A stretch of DNA of 64,000 bases from Cynocephalus volans (GCF_027409185.1 NC_084472.1:46239427-46303426); one strand, 5' to 3'. Shown: positions 1-12,666, counted from the stretch's first letter. Made by a program: numbers and translations. Notes: generated by a model from the sequence alone, not told the origin.

Positions 1-1659
1 TGCATTGGCTCCCCAGCAATAAGCCAGAAGAGCTAGAAGATAATATAAATCAGATCTTGAAATGGATGTAACAATAGATCAAGTGGATCTTGACATATAA
101 GACTGGACACTTTACGATCACTCTTGTTGATATTTCTCTGCCCACATGTTAGAAATTGTCCAAGTATCAGTAAAACTTTTTAAGTTAAAATTGTGTTGTG
201 GGACTAGCAGGTGGATAGTGTAAAGGTTTATTCCTGGGTTTCTTTTTCTCCATGAGAAAGCTAAGTATTCTCAAATATAATGAATACAATATTATTAAGG
301 ATTGAAAGTAAAAGTGTCATTGTCTAATTGCTAAAGAATAAATAAAGCTGACCAAACGGGTGGATATCTTTTAAATTTGTTACAAAAGAAAATGCAGATG
401 ATCTCTTAAAATAAAACTAAAGATAAAGAAAAAATTGTAGGATGATTGGCCTCTGTTTTTAAGACAAAGACTAAATTATTTAACCACAAGGCCCTGCAAG
501 TCACCCTCTGCAGCAGGAGGAGCTGGCAAAGGAGGGCTAGAGACTGGGAAGAGCACTGTGCCAGGGAAGCCACAGGAAGCATTTTGAGAAGGAAGGGACG
601 ATCAGTTGGACCAAATTTTGCTCATAGATTAAGGAAGTTGAGGACTGAGAAAAGGTTTGAATTTCACCAAAAAGGAGGGGCTTTTGCACACTTTTAATCA
701 AGTCGTGGCAACAGAAGCCAAATTGTCTGAGATGCAGAAGGGACTGATTTCGTAGGCTGTAGGCTGTTTGTTGAAATGGCGAGGCAGTATTGGGCCGAGT
801 CAAGCTCCCCCATTTGGATAGAGTGAAATGAGCTCCAGAATGTTCTCTTTCTCATATTTTCTTCTCACTTCTCCTTTCTGCCCTAATAAGTACAGAATGG
901 GGGTAGTCATGAGGTCTGTGATCAGAGAACAGTTTAATTTCCCTTTTCTCACTGTCGGCATAATGCTTTTTGAATATTATTTTCACAGCTGTCTTGAAAT
1001 AAAATTTCGTTCCTTTTCCAACCTTACACAAGGATTATTGTTGCTTCCCCTGCCTACTCAGAGACTGCAAATGAAATATGAAAATATAAACAAATAATTA
1101 TTTACAAAAGAAGTTAAATCTATTTTTCTACCAAGAAAAAGTTTTAAACTGCTTTTAAAAATTCTCTGTGGAAGGTTTCCAAAATGCATTCTACAGCAAG
1201 TACTCTAATAGTATGCCAGTAATAAATTACTTCCTTGACATGTCTAACAACGAGTGCCCTGGCACAGGAGAGATGTGAACGAATTTCTGTTAAGGAGGAA
1301 CAGAAGATAATTAAGACAGTTTCCTAAATTATAAACCTTGGAGGCTGGGAAATTTGCCCAATTTTCAATTTAAAAGCAACCTCTGCAATGTTAATCAGTC
1401 AAAACTACATTTGGGTTATAATTCACCCAATAACTGGAAAGCCCAGGTAACACTACCCCACGTTAGAGCTCAATAAATTGAATAGAGTTTACTGAAAGTC
1501 AGAAAAGACCTTTTGAAGAGAATGTTTCCACATAACCTTGAAATTGGAGATCTGACAAAAGAAATTGCTACAGGAAAGTTTTCCAGTATCACAAGTTGGA
1601 CTCATAAATTGCTAACAGGTAAAACAGGGTTCTTAGCTGAATTTAGATAAAAACTGATA

Positions 1660-1751
1660 TCCTAGATCAGTTGGTTAGAACGTGGTGTTATAACAACAAG
1701 GTCAAGGATTTTGATCCCTGCACCAGCTAGCCCGATGGGGGAAAAAAAAGG
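1660..1751 (+). mobile_element. tRNA-Ile-derived SINE, degenerate
   Basis: Begins near CAGTTGGTTAGAACGTGGTG and keeps the B-box-like GGATTTTGATCCCTG, followed by an A-rich tail at 1741. CYN-like type. Confidence 0.75.
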
Positions 1752-3414
1752 ATAGCTTACTACAGAGTTCTTAACCACAGTTAGTGTATGACCTTAGACT
1801 GGGAAAAATATATTTATTTTTACTAATTTCTTACTGAAATTTAACATTTTCTTCAATGATGAATATAGGCAACAAACAAATAGGATATTAGGATTACCAG
1901 AAATTACAGATTTTTCGTATCACCTTACAGTTGTTGCAGATACTTTGAAATTTCATTATTATTTATTAGACCCATCATTAGATCTTTATTTAATGCATTA
2001 TAAAGTAACACATATTATTATACCACAAATTTGAGGGTTAAAAATTATTTGGGTAACTTTATTTCATTGTAATTAGACTCTACAGTTACTCTAAATATTT
2101 TGTTTTATGCATTTAAGAAACCATTCTGAGGAGTCTGTAGGCTTAACCAGACTGCCAATGGTGTCCATCACACAAAAATGGTCAAAAAACCCTGATCTGG
2201 CACTTTATGAATAAAATTTATTGTTCATCACACTTAGTTGCAGGCACAAAGATGTGAACAACAGATTCTATTGCATCATTAGGTGGCCTTAATAAGTTGT
2301 AATCTAGAAATACTTTTTGCAAAGTAATGTTATTTAGGAATAATCATTTAGTCCATGTTTTTCTGTGCAATTTAAATATACTTTTGTTTCAAGTGTAAGG
2401 AAAGAAAGATATTCTACTTCCGTTTGGATGCCTGTTAGTCCAGAATGCTCCCAGTTAATTGCTGGGGCTGGTGCAGAGCTCAAGATGACCAAGTCCCAAT
2501 GTAAACCATCGGAATTGAGTCAAACCTCCAGGGAAGTCCTGGGGTCCCCCAGACGTTCCTGAGGTAACCACTAGCCATAGGAAGAACATCTGGAACAATT
2601 CCCAGCACAGGATTACAGCTTGGTAAGGGAAGTAATTTGCTTCAGAAAGCATTTCAGAATATAAGCAAGTCTAAAGTCAAAAAGTATTGGGCAGGAAGGC
2701 ACACCCGGTAAATTTCTTTTGTGGTTAGACCACATCTTCTTGATGTAAAATATATGAAATATTCAACATAACAATGTCAAACCTGTTTTTAGGGTTCTGA
2801 TATCCCACATACCAAAGAACCCATCATGTGTTGCTTAATAGGAAAAGATATTGGGTAATAAATCTCAATTTATCCATTTTGGTGCCCTTAAATTACTAAA
2901 TCATTTGTAGTTGCTCTCTTGGCCAGAGGAATCTTGAACACTTTATAGAAAAATGTCCCTGTACTGCCTCCAAGAGATAGAATCTCAGAGGTAGCTTTTC
3001 AAACTTACGTAGTCTAAGAAGATTGCAGGTTCTATTTAAAGACGTTTATGTAGAGTTATGTTCAATATACCAGGAACACTATTTGGATGATTAAAAATTC
3101 CTTGGTTTTTTTTCCCATACATCATCCAGAGACTTTGCATCCATCCTATTTGGTGCAAATTTTCTACCCGGTGCCTAGTTCATTACTACACATCCAGTGA
3201 ATGAACAGTAAAATTGTACTGCTCATGGCTTAAGCATAATTCTCAGTATGGGAAGGAAACGAACAACTGCGTGTCTGGGTGCAGGAACATCTTGATGGTC
3301 AAGAAAGTATCATGGGCTTCTCATTCTCCCATATCTAGAAATAGAAATCTATTCACAGCAGTGTGAGTTCACAGAATCTAGAACTTCAAAGGTTCTCCAT
3401 GCTTTGCAAATGTT

Positions 3415-3520
3415 AATGTGCATGAACCACCTGGGCATGTTGTTACAGCGCAGATTCTGATTCAGTGAATCTGGAGTACGTTTTTCTAACAAGCTCTCTG
3501 GTGATGCCAGGGCTGCTGTT
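3415..3520 (-). mobile_element. MER5A-type hAT fragment
   Basis: ATGAACCACCTGGGCATGTT followed by GATTCTGATTCAGTGAATCT, a decayed MER5A piece. Confidence 0.5.
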
Positions 3521-5762
3521 CCTGGTGTCCTTTCCTAAGAACTTAGAGATAATGATGGGGCCAGGATGAGGATCTGGAATAAGTAATATCTATTAGCCTA
3601 TGGCTCAGGAAGATTTTAGGGGAAGCCTGAGCAAGATTGAATCACTTTTATAAAAGAAAGAGGGTATTTCCACAATGCCATGATGCTAGTCAATTTTTGC
3701 TTGACTCCCACTAGGTTACCTTAATAAGTTTTAGGACAAAAATCAAGTATAGTACACTATGATCCATAAACAACAAAGTGTTATTTTTCCTTAAGGAATA
3801 AACATTCTATTATTGTTAATAAGCCTATAATGTTAACTTCTGTGTTCTTCACAGAAATTTCTAGGACTTACCTTAAAATATTTTGTTAAAGATGATACTG
3901 CTTAGTATGGTATCAGTTTACTCTTTAGACAGACTGAAAAGTTATATTTATTCTAATCACATAAAGAATTTTTAGTACTTTTTTAATGGTGGTGGTAATT
4001 GCCACCATTAGCACTTCCTTGTATTTTGGGAAAATGTTATTGTTTCTTAATTACAGTACTTACCTACACCAAATGCTTTTATGTCTCACTTCCAGACTAG
4101 ACTGACAGGAGGTTTGTTTCTGCAGGGTCTAGCATTTGTGTTTACTTCCTCTTGTATTTTCAAAGTATTTGCATTTTTAATGATCCTAATTTACTACAGG
4201 GTAATTCCTAGTGGCACAGTAAACATTCATTCTTAGTATTTTCTATTATAAGGCAGATGGAGTTGTGTAAATCTAAAGACGCGATTAGCACAATCTATCT
4301 GCTTTTGTTACAGATAATGTGTCAACCTAAAAGTTATGATATTACTTATGTATACTCTCATTACAAAGAGAATGACCTTTCATAATTCTCTGAAACCTCA
4401 ATAATATTGATTTTTCTCAAGGAGACACATTGTAGTGTTTGGATGAAATAAAGCTGCTCTATTTTCATGGCAAAATGCAAAATTTTTTAAAAGCAACTTT
4501 CTTTAATTTTGAGAAAAGCTGGCAAATATGTGCAGATCTTGAGATAACTGGCAAACATACTACTTTACATTCTGTCAAATGAGGAGTCTTACAGCCAGGT
4601 CCACACCAGCAGCTTGCACCGTTCATGCTTCTCCTACTTCACAGGTGAACAGTCCAAACTGAAGACAAAACACGAAATATCAGCCTCAACACCAAAGAGT
4701 ACAGAACTCACACAAACTGATCCACATCCACACCTTCCTTTGTTTAGTGGCCAAACCCTACACCTATTTCCTCCTGGTTTCCCACTGATTTGGGCCTTGG
4801 TACCTTGTTTTACCTGATCCTGTCTTGTAATCCATTCTTTTTCCAAGAAGAGCGTATGTCTTCTTTCTGGGCTCAGCATTGTTTGTATTGTCTGCAAGGC
4901 TATTTTGGCAACTCTGACAAGGCCTAGTGAGCTACATTCTGGGAAACCAAGAACGTGCCAAGAATGTTCCCCTTCCTTTTTCTTGGAGGTTCCAGGGTAG
5001 GACATCGAAAAGAAAACCCATAAAGAAGACACTGGATCCACAACAGAGTACCAGGGGGCACTTACTCCAATGCAAAATGCAAACTGTCAATTTTATGTAT
5101 TTACTGAAGTATATATAAAATTCCTGCAGTGAGGTGTGTAAAGTACATAAATATCAAGCATGATGAATTTTTACACATGTATACACCTGTGTAGCCATCA
5201 CCCAGACTGAGATATAGAATGTTTTCAGCCCCCAGACATATCCTTATGTCTCTTTCAGCCAACCCCCCCTGAAAAGATAACCACTGTATTGACTTCTATC
5301 ATCACAGACATTTTCTTAAAGGCTAAGTTCCTATAACTCATTATATCAGCATTTCTGTGCTCACAGCAACAAATAAAATGCCATAATGGTTGCTTCTCAT
5401 TCACAATAAATTTAGCTTTTTAAGCATTATAGTAAGCACTACTTAAGTAATAAAGTATCTGCTTCAGCCCAGCAAAATTGAAATCAAGGACTTCACCTGC
5501 CTCTTCCTAATTTCTAGTATCATAAGAAGGGTTGTTCCTTTGATCATACAAATGAATGAAGCCTTTGGAGCCAGCTGGGCTCCAGAATTGAGAAACTTTT
5601 GGATTCAGGAAAACATTATAAAGGAGCAGATACTGTATGTGATATAACACCCACAGTGAGATCTGGGGCAGGGCCTCGTAAACACATTCGTATTTCTGAA
5701 GAGAAATATATGAATATTTACATTATGTTGGGGAAATAAAGACTACAGATAGCCTTATGACA

Positions 5763-5763
<1 letters not shown>

Positions 5764-5854
<91 letters not shown>

Positions 5855-5926
5855 CTGGTCAGTACTCCTGTGCCCTTGGTGTTATAAGGCTGTGCTCTAA
5901 CCAACTGAGTCAACCGGCCAGCCCTA
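5764..5926 (-). mobile_element. tRNA-Ile-derived SINE with long TG tail
   Basis: The tRNA-like head (5853-5926, CTAACCAACTGAGTCAAC and GGCCAGCCC) lies on the minus strand; its tail is expanded to about 89 bases of TG at 5764-5852. Confidence 0.8.
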
Positions 5927-6269
5927 AGGAACTTTTCTGCTTAAGTATCACTCTGATGACATGGTCTTCACAAAGTATCCTGAGGTAATTCAAGTTTAAG
6001 AAGTGATCGCTTTCTTTGAACTACCACAGCACTTTGAGCTTATTCGTCACATACTGCCTTTTTAAAAAATATTTTTATAATGAAATGTTCAATTAAACAT
6101 AAAAATAGAAAATGTAGTATAATTAACTCCCACAAAGACGTTATCAAACCTTAACAATCCTATTTCATCTATCCTCATTTTTTTCCTAGAGCAAATACAA
6201 GACATCATAATCGTACCACTTACCTGTAAATATTTAAAAACATACTGCTTTTTACTATACTTATATGAG

Positions 6270-6919
6270 TGTATAGAGTAAGACCAACTTAGCACACGTA
6301 ACTCCATTTTGATGTTTACAAGTTTAAAGTGTTTACCGGATAGTGCAATTGGGGAATAACCAAACATGCCTGCTTGCTTATGCAAATCAATGAAACAAAC
6401 AACTTATGGCAAGAAAGATAAGCTACAACCTGCATATATAAAGAGGAACTGCTGGTGTCACAACACACAGCCAACTCTTGTTTGACTCATGGACCTCCAC
6501 TCTTCTGTACCGATCCACCAAATCTACCTTCCAGACAGACCATGGATCGGCAGGCTAACTACCCCGCTCCCACAGACACTCAGCCTGAGCCCTTGAACAT
6601 AAGAGGACTCCTCTGCAGACTCTGCCTAGCAAGATGTAAACTATCTGGACCTCCAGCCAAATGACTGGTTTGTTATCCCCTTCCATGGACTGCTGCCTAG
6701 CCTTCAATTGACTGAGTTTACTCCCTCTCATTTGCTTTCTTATTACTTGATTTTCCTTTGTTTGAAGTGTATTGATTCCTGTTTTTTGAGATGTCTGTGT
6801 GCTCTGCCACATTACTAGGTGAAATGCATAGTACTCAGTAAATAGTTTGCAGTGCACTATGAATTGAGTTCGTGTGATTCAATAAAGCTTGACATTGTGG
6901 AAAGACAACTGTGGTCACA
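6270..6919 (+). mobile_element. solo LTR of an endogenous retrovirus
   Basis: About 650 bp from TGTATAGAGTAAGACC to GTGGTCACA. A TATA-like CATATATAAAGAGG lies at about 6433 and a polyadenylation signal CAATAAAGC at about 6880, in the order expected for U3, R and U5. Possible 4-base duplication (TGAG at left, CGAG at right, one CpG decay change). No internal viral genes. Confidence 0.7.
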
Positions 6920-7112
6920 TCGAGTTAAACATAACCTCAATCCCATGCTCACAAACAGTAAGTAAATGTTTTGTCTCCATATTATAATGTAGACTCCTTG
7001 AGGGCAAATATTGTGTCTTTTTCATTCCTGTTTCCCAATCAGCTCTTCTCAGCAGGAAATTTCACACAGAAAAAAAATTACAGTCTGAAGATATCTCGAT
7101 CAATGCATGGTA

Positions 7113-7232
7113 TCAGACAGTGGTTCTTAAACTTGAGCATATATTCGAATCATGTGGAGGGCTTGTTAAAACGAAGATTACTGGGTCCCAACCCCAGAGT
7201 TTCTGACTCAGTTTCACCTGCCCAGATAAACC
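7113..7232 (+). mobile_element. MER5A-type hAT fragment
   Basis: CAGTGGTTCTTAAACTTGAG at the start and CTGGGTCCCAACCCCAGAGT in the middle are hallmarks of MER5A. Confidence 0.7.
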
Positions 7233-7523
7233 ACATGTTCTTATTTAATCAAGAGTTCATCATATGGGAGGAGTTAAGAGGAATACAGAAAGAAATAATT
7301 TTTATAAATCCCTACTCTCACGGAGTTTATAACTATGTAAAATATAAATACATGAAACTATTAGGAAACATGGGTGTTGAAGTCCTGAATCAAAAGATTC
7401 TTATTTAATTTGTATAGGGTAGACATCGGTTTTTTTTAAGCTCGCAGATGATTCCAGTGTGCACTTACATACTGTTACACAAGGGCCCACTGAGGAGGTA
7501 AGATTAGAACTTGTAGGCTTGTA

Positions 7524-7637
7524 GGCTGGCTGGTTACTCAGTTGGTTAGTGCGTGGTGCTGATAACACCAAGCACCAAGGTTCAGGATTCAATCCCTGTA
7601 TCAGCCAACCACACACACACACACACACACACACACA
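7524..7637 (+). mobile_element. tRNA-Ile-derived SINE with CA tail
   Basis: GGCTGGCTGGTTACTCAGTT, GTGGTGCTGATAACACC and GGATTCAATCCC give A-box, anticodon-arm and B-box equivalents; tail (CA)n at 7609-7636. Confidence 0.85.
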
Positions 7638-7670
7638 AATCACTCTCATAACTCAAGGACAAATTCTAAT

Positions 7671-7758
7671 CTTGTTGTTGGCTGAAACAAGGATTGAACC
7701 CTGGACCTTGGCATTATCAGTACCATGCTCTAACCAACTGAGCTAACCAGACAACCCT
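7671..7758 (-). mobile_element. tRNA-Ile-derived SINE, inverted to its neighbour
   Basis: Minus-strand copy 34 bases after the previous SINE, in opposite orientation: GGATTGAACCC, TTATCAGTACC and CTAACCAACTGAGCTAACC. Confidence 0.85.
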
Positions 7759-8264
7759 AACCACTATATTTAACCCTGGAGTTAAAACCTTCAGTGTGAT
7801 TCTTACTTGTAGAAAACAGCAGAAGGAAACTTTAGTAGATTTCAGGCATTATGTCTCTGTTAATAATTACTCATATTTTCCAATTATATGTCTTTTTTCC
7901 TACTCTTTCATTGTTCAGATCCCCAATATAATATATGTAATACGTTACTGAGTACCTGTTACATGAAAGGAACATGTTAGGTTGCTATGTTAACTTTTCC
8001 AGTATGCATGTGTGTGCATCAGAGAAGAGAAAGCCAGGCTCTCCTGTCCCCATGATTCCCTTAGAATGTAGGCTTTTATCCTCTTACTTGTCATCTTATG
8101 GCCCAATGATGGTGCCAACCCACCAAATGTTTCTGGCAAGTATAAGTGGGACGGAGCAAAAAAGCCAAAGGCACATGCCAATTGAGTCTGTTCTTTAAAA
8201 AAGCCTTTCTGGAAGCCCCACCCAGCAGCTTCCATGTGTGTTATTCTAGCAGGGTTCCCTTAGG

Positions 8265-8562
8265 CCAGCACTGAAATACAATGCAAGCCACAAATGAGAG
8301 CTACATATGTAATTTTAAATTTTCTGTAGCCACATTTAAAAAGTAAAAAGAAAGAGACAAAACTAACTTTAATCATATATTTCATTTGACCCAAAATATT
8401 CGAATATTTCTACATGTGATCAACATTTTAAAAATTGAGATATTTTACATTCTTTTTTCACACTGTCCTCAAATCCATTTCAAATGGATTTGTGCATTTC
8501 AATTTAAACGAGCCACATTCAAGTGCTCAATAGCCACATATCACCGTATTGGATGGGAAGCC
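8265..8562 (+). mobile_element. old non-autonomous DNA transposon, hAT-like (family uncertain)
   Basis: Recognisable mammalian repeat with GAGAGCTACATATGTAATTT and TCAAGTGCTCAATAGCCACAT. I cannot name the subfamily with certainty. Confidence 0.5.
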
Positions 8563-8590
8563 TGTGATATTGTAACGTAAGAAGAAATAT

Positions 8591-8874
8591 ATACAGTCTT
8601 GGACCGCATAATGTTTCGGTCAACAGTGGAGCACAAATACTAGGGTGGTCCCATAAGATTATAATGGAGCTGAAAAATTCCTATTACCTAATGACATCTT
8701 AGCCATCGTAATGTCATAGGGCAACCCATTACTCATGTAGAAGCAAGAGGCTATGCCGTATGGCCCAGGTGTGTAATAGGCTATATCTAAGTTTGTGTAA
8801 GTGCACTTAATGATGTTCACACAACCATGAACTCACTTAACAATGTATTCCTGTTGTTAAGTGACGTGACTGTA
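8591..8874 (+). mobile_element. old non-autonomous DNA transposon, Tc1/mariner type
   Basis: Starts TACAGTC, ends GACTGTA, with inverted ends and characteristic GGTCCCATAAGATTATAATG near 8646. Likely TA duplication. Family name uncertain. Confidence 0.6.
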
Positions 8875-8979
8875 TTTGGTCTCTGCCCAGTGTCTGAGAT
8901 AGAGCTCCTAAAAACCCTTATGGATAGGAAAGTGAGGAGAATCTTTTATTCTAATATTTGGTCTTCATCACCAGCTCCT

Positions 8980-9680
8980 GACACAGAATTCCCAAATCCC
9001 TTGGAATTTCTTGGGTGATAGGAGCATCTTTTGTTGTAACAAGACAACTCTTGGTGTCCTCTTGGATAGCCTGAGGACAGGGGCTGGTTGTCAAGGAAAT
9101 CAACCATGTGATTAGAAGGGTGAAACTTGCAGCTCCATCCGACCCCCCCTCACCTCTAGCTGAAGGTTGAATTGATCACCAATGACCAATAATGTAATCA
9201 GTCATACCTATGTAACGAAGCCTCCATAAAACCCCAAAAGGATGTGGTTCGGAAAGCTTCCTGGTTGCTGAATGCATGGAGGTACCTGGCGGGTGGCGTG
9301 CCCAGACAGGGCATGGACGCTCCACACCTCTTCCCACATACCTTGCCTCATGCATCTCTTCCAGTTGGCTGTTCATCTGTATCCTTTACAACATCGTTTA
9401 AAATAAACCAGCGAACGTAAACCAAGTGTGAACCACCCTAGCAAATTAATCAAACTCACGGGAGGGGTGGTGGCAACCTGGCGCTTGCAATTGGTATCTA
9501 AACTGGGTGGGGGTGGGGGTGGTCTTGTGAAACTGAACCCTCAACCTGTGGGGTCTGTTGTTATCTCCAGGTAGAGTGTCAGAACTGAGTTAAATTACAG
9601 GATTCCCAGTTGGTGTGGAGAATTGGTTGTTGATGGGTAGAAACACACATATTTTGGTGACCAAAGGTGAAGTATTGTAT
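8980..9680 (+). repeat. ancient interspersed repeat, LTR-like (copy 1)
   Basis: Familiar placental repeat with AAGCCTCCATAAAACCCC (near 9219) and GGAACTGAACCCT-type text near 9530. The part from about 9460 on matches 18590-18830. It includes a G-rich stretch at 9505-9522. Confidence 0.5.
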
Positions 9681-10864
9681 TTTGAAGTAGAAAATCAGTT
9701 TGTTTTTTCATCTGAATGACTTTGACCAATAACCAGAAGGGACTAAGGAGAAGCAATCTGTAAGTCAGAGTAGAACAGCCAAACGGCAATGTCTACCTCC
9801 TTGACATTAGCAGATATTTCATTTAATAAGGAATGAATTGACCTCAATTTAATCAAAGTAAGTTTCATCCATGAAAACTCTCTACAATCCTTCAACGAGG
9901 GAATATTTTAATGTAGAACAAACTGTCATTTCAAAACAAAGAAATTCACCCCTATTAAGCAATCATTTATAAAGACACTTGTGGTTTTTGAAGTTTTCCT
10001 CATTTGTCTTGCTGCATCTTGAGAGTTTCTGGCAAGCAGGTTAGGTTAGGTCATGCTTATTTATAGCGTCTCTTTTACTGCAGAGGTTATGGAGTAGCCA
10101 CACCTATGGGTTATCATAGAACTGCAGCATTCCCTCACGTGCTCCACTGTTCAATGCTCAGAGTGGCATGGTTGCTCCAGATTTTACGTAAATGTCAAAG
10201 AGTTTAGTTGGGAACAATGCACTTTTCTCTACTTCTGCTCAATTTTCTCTTTCCTACAAGTCCATCACTTTTAATTTTCTTATTCCACCTGCTTTGTCTT
10301 TTTGATTCTTTACCTTTTTAAAATTATTACCATACCTTGTTTTAAGAAAAAAGAAACTCAATTACAGTAAAGAATTTTTGATGATAATATTTTCTGAAAT
10401 AAGAGTGAAGAAATATCCTCCAATATCATAACCCCGGCTTGGTACAGATGTAAGAAGGTCCCTGCTGCCTTCAAGGGCATGACCATTTAGTGTTCCAGTG
10501 CTTTTCTGAGAGAACATTAAACATCTATTTATAGTGATTGTGACGGCAGGGATGATTAGTAAATTCCCTGCGAGCCAATAACTGTGCCAGAGGCCGTGGA
10601 GAGTGGCAAAGAGTTTTGCAGAAGAGCGATTCCTATAGCTCAGAAACGTACAGCATCCCTAAAGTGCGGCAACCTCTATTTCCTGGGTCTTCCTTCTTCT
10701 TCCTTTCCATTCTCCAGGCCCGCATCCAGCTCTTAAATCTCTCCTCCTTTCTCCCTCTCTGTCCCCCCCCGCCAAGGGTCGCCCAAGATGGACCCAGGCG
10801 CCCAACTTCCTCTCCCCTCCGCGGCCTGGGAGAGCGGTACCCGCCGACGCCCCGGCTCCCGCCC

Positions 10865-10875
10865 GCGCCTGCGCA
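10865..10875 (+). promoter_or_regulatory. NRF-1-like site
   Basis: GCGCCTGCGCA is a near-palindromic match to the NRF-1 recognition sequence. NRF-1 drives many nuclear genes for mitochondrial proteins, consistent with ME2. Occupancy is inferred. Confidence 0.5.
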
Positions 10876-11170
10876 GAGCCTCTGCCCGGGCGAACCCGCT
10901 GCGAAGACCGCCGCCGCCCCAGGGACGGCGGTGGGCGCGGGGTCCGCGGTAAGTCAACCCCGGCTTCTTTCAGGGACCGGTGTATCTCCGAGCTCCCCCA
11001 CCTCTGCACTCCCTTCTCACTTCCTCGGAATCGGTTCGCACGGCGCGCATCCGGCTTTAAGAAAGTAGCCTCAAGGGACCGGACGGAGGAAGGCGCTGCG
11101 GGCGGGAACCCGAGCGCCGGCCGCTAAGCCTGCAGGCGGAGCCCCACCCCTCCGCTGGCTTCCTGGCGCC

Positions 11171-11204
11171 GATTGGTCCGCGCGTCCGTCCGTCCCCACA
11201 CGTG
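11171..11204 (+). promoter_or_regulatory. CCAAT box and E-box pair
   Basis: GATTGG at 11171-11176 is an inverted CCAAT (NF-Y type) motif. CACGTG at 11199-11204 is a canonical E-box (USF or MYC/MAX type). They are 22 bases apart inside the CpG island, typical core-proximal spacing. Confidence 0.5.
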
Positions 11205-11229
11205 GGACCGCGCCGGCCGGCTCCCGGCT

Positions 11230-11430
11230 CCCGGTCCTCACTGCGCCGCTGTCTGGCTACCTCGGCGCTTGCTGGGCAGCCCCAGCCAGAACGAGCCGGA
11301 GGTGGCGCCGACTCCGGCAAGCCGGGAGGTGGGGCGGGCCGCGCGGCGCAGGAGCTGAGCATCGCCCGGGTGGGCGGCAGGGCCGCGGCCTCTGCATCGC
11401 AGCACCACCTGTCGCGGGGCGAGACGTCCG
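11230..11430 (+). other. ME2: ME2 exon 1, non-coding (5' boundary approximate)
   Basis: A strong splice donor, GTAAGG, starts at 11431 at the 3' side of the CpG island. The first coding exon (32624) begins with 12 non-coding bases before its ATG, so a separate non-coding leader exon is needed. The 3' end is supported by the donor. The 5' end is a guess based on promoter motif positions. Confidence 0.6.
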
Positions 11431-12261
11431 GTAAGGCTCGGCGCGGCGCGCAGCTGCGGGAGCCCCGGCACGGCGGGGCCCCGGCGGAGGCTGCGGGAGG
11501 CGAGCGGGCGCCGGCCTTCTCCGACCCGGCCACGGCGCCGAGCACGGCCACGCCGCCCGCCTCCGCCTGGCGGATGTGCGCTGGGTGAAGGGAAGGGGCC
11601 CGCGGAGTCCGCGGGACCGGTCAGGTCGTGGCGAGCCCTGGCTCCACCGGCCGCGGCTCTCCCCAGTGCACGATTTGGGGCCTCTGCTTCTCCGTTCTCC
11701 GCCCCCCCTTCACGTCCACGCGTGGGGGCCCCGTGGCCCCCGAAGCACGAGCATCTCTCTGTTTTTCCTCCCGCGCCCCTTAGAGACGGATTTTTGTGGC
11801 TCGAAACCTTTTTGGCAAGTGGATGTCTTTTCTAGCCGAGATGAGTTAGGCTGTGTGTGTGCGCGCCTCATTTTAAAAGAAAGAGTTGCTGCAGACTAGA
11901 AAGTTCCAGGATGGATATGGTTCTGCTCATTTCTAGGAAATGGTATCTGTGGCCTTGGATTGGCTTCACGACAGCCATCTCTGCGTGTGATGATAAATTT
12001 GTGGTCCTAGATTTGATTTTCTTTTTTGGTTCCAAAGGTAATTTAAGAAAATTTATGTTGCTTGTGGTGAAAAGCATGATCAAAATAACAAACCTCGACA
12101 CAATTGCTTTATTACAAAACGTTTAATCGTCTCATATGTGGATTTACGTTCCTTATGCTTGGGGCAATCACTTCTAAGCAAAGCAATTAATGGCATTACA
12201 ATAGTTAATAGTGTTTCAGTTGATGATGTGTTAACAGTAGGAGCACGTATTAATCGTTAGA

Positions 12262-12440
12262 GATGGGCCGGGCGCTGTTTTCTACATGGATTATCTCAAA
12301 ATAACCCTTTGAGGTTGGTACTGTTATTATCCCCAGTTTACGAACGAGGAGACTAAGGTTTAGGGAAAGTTAGGTAACTTGCCCAAGGCCACAGTTTTTA
12401 AGTGACAAAGTCTGGATTCAATTTCAAACAGTCTAACTTT
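12262..12440 (+). repeat. MIR SINE relic
   Basis: Core text TTATTATCCCCAGTTTACGA, GAGGAGACTAAGG and AACTTGCCCAAGGCCACA is typical of MIR. Confidence 0.75.
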
Positions 12441-12441
12441 A

Positions 12442-12527
12442 TACGGGTATACTTCAAAAAGTTCATGGAAAGATTCGTATTATTTTTCAATTCTATCTTT
12501 ACACGAGCTTTTTAAAGTACCATCGTA
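12442..12527. mobile_element. MITE of the mariner family (copy 1)
   Basis: About 86 bp with the same ends as the 16.3-kb mariner (ACTTCAAAAAGTTCATGGAA at the left, CTTTTTAAAGTACC at the right) and no coding capacity. Confidence 0.8.
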
Positions 12528-12666
12528 GCCTCTCTTCCCCATAACGTGTATGCTCGTTAAGCATTGCTTATGTTATTGAACTAATTGCAGTGTTGTACTT
12601 ATAAATTTTGATCTCTAGTTTCCAAACATTTTAGAAGTTAGAGAAGAGAGAAGCAGTCATTTTCCA

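Larger units (their letters stand above)
1..10789. other. intergenic sequence upstream of ME2
   Basis: AT-rich, with scattered repeats listed separately (SINEs, a solo LTR, MER5-type fragments, old DNA transposons, a long TG tract). No open frame here resembles a known protein and no exon with splice context was recognised. Stretches 1-1650, 1760-3410, 3520-5100 and 9700-10780 contain nothing I can name. By human synteny MRO lies upstream on the opposite strand, but I see no MRO exon. Confidence 0.7.
10790..11745 (+). promoter_or_regulatory. ME2: CpG-island promoter of ME2
   Basis: Abrupt GC- and CpG-rich block in an otherwise AT-rich window, just upstream of the ME2 coding exons and with no TATA box, as expected for a housekeeping mitochondrial enzyme. 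Visible motifs: an NRF-1-like GCGCCTGCGCA at 10865-10875, an inverted CCAAT box (ATTGG) at 11172-11176, a palindromic E-box CACGTG at 11199-11204, and GC-box-like GGGGCGGGC near 11331. The transcription start cannot be fixed from sequence but probably lies downstream of the CCAAT and E-box pair, near 11.22-11.3 kb. Long open frames here on both strands are a by-product of high GC. Confidence 0.85.

Noticed and set aside
4634..5041. 135-codon minus-strand open frame upstream of ME2
   Set aside because: No recognisable domain, no splice or poly-A context, and no similarity to MRO, the expected neighbour. Length is within chance for this composition.
5764..5852. CRISPR-like or regulatory tandem array
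   Set aside because: A plain TG dinucleotide microsatellite in a vertebrate SINE tail.
5767..5988. Cys-Val repeat protein and similar frames at 14582-15026 and 7401-7746
   Set aside because: Translations of (TG)n/(CA)n microsatellites and SINE tails.
11057..11588. Overlapping 128- and 164-codon frames on both strands of the CpG island
   Set aside because: GC-rich sequence has few stop codons. Both strands are open at once and neither product looks like a protein.
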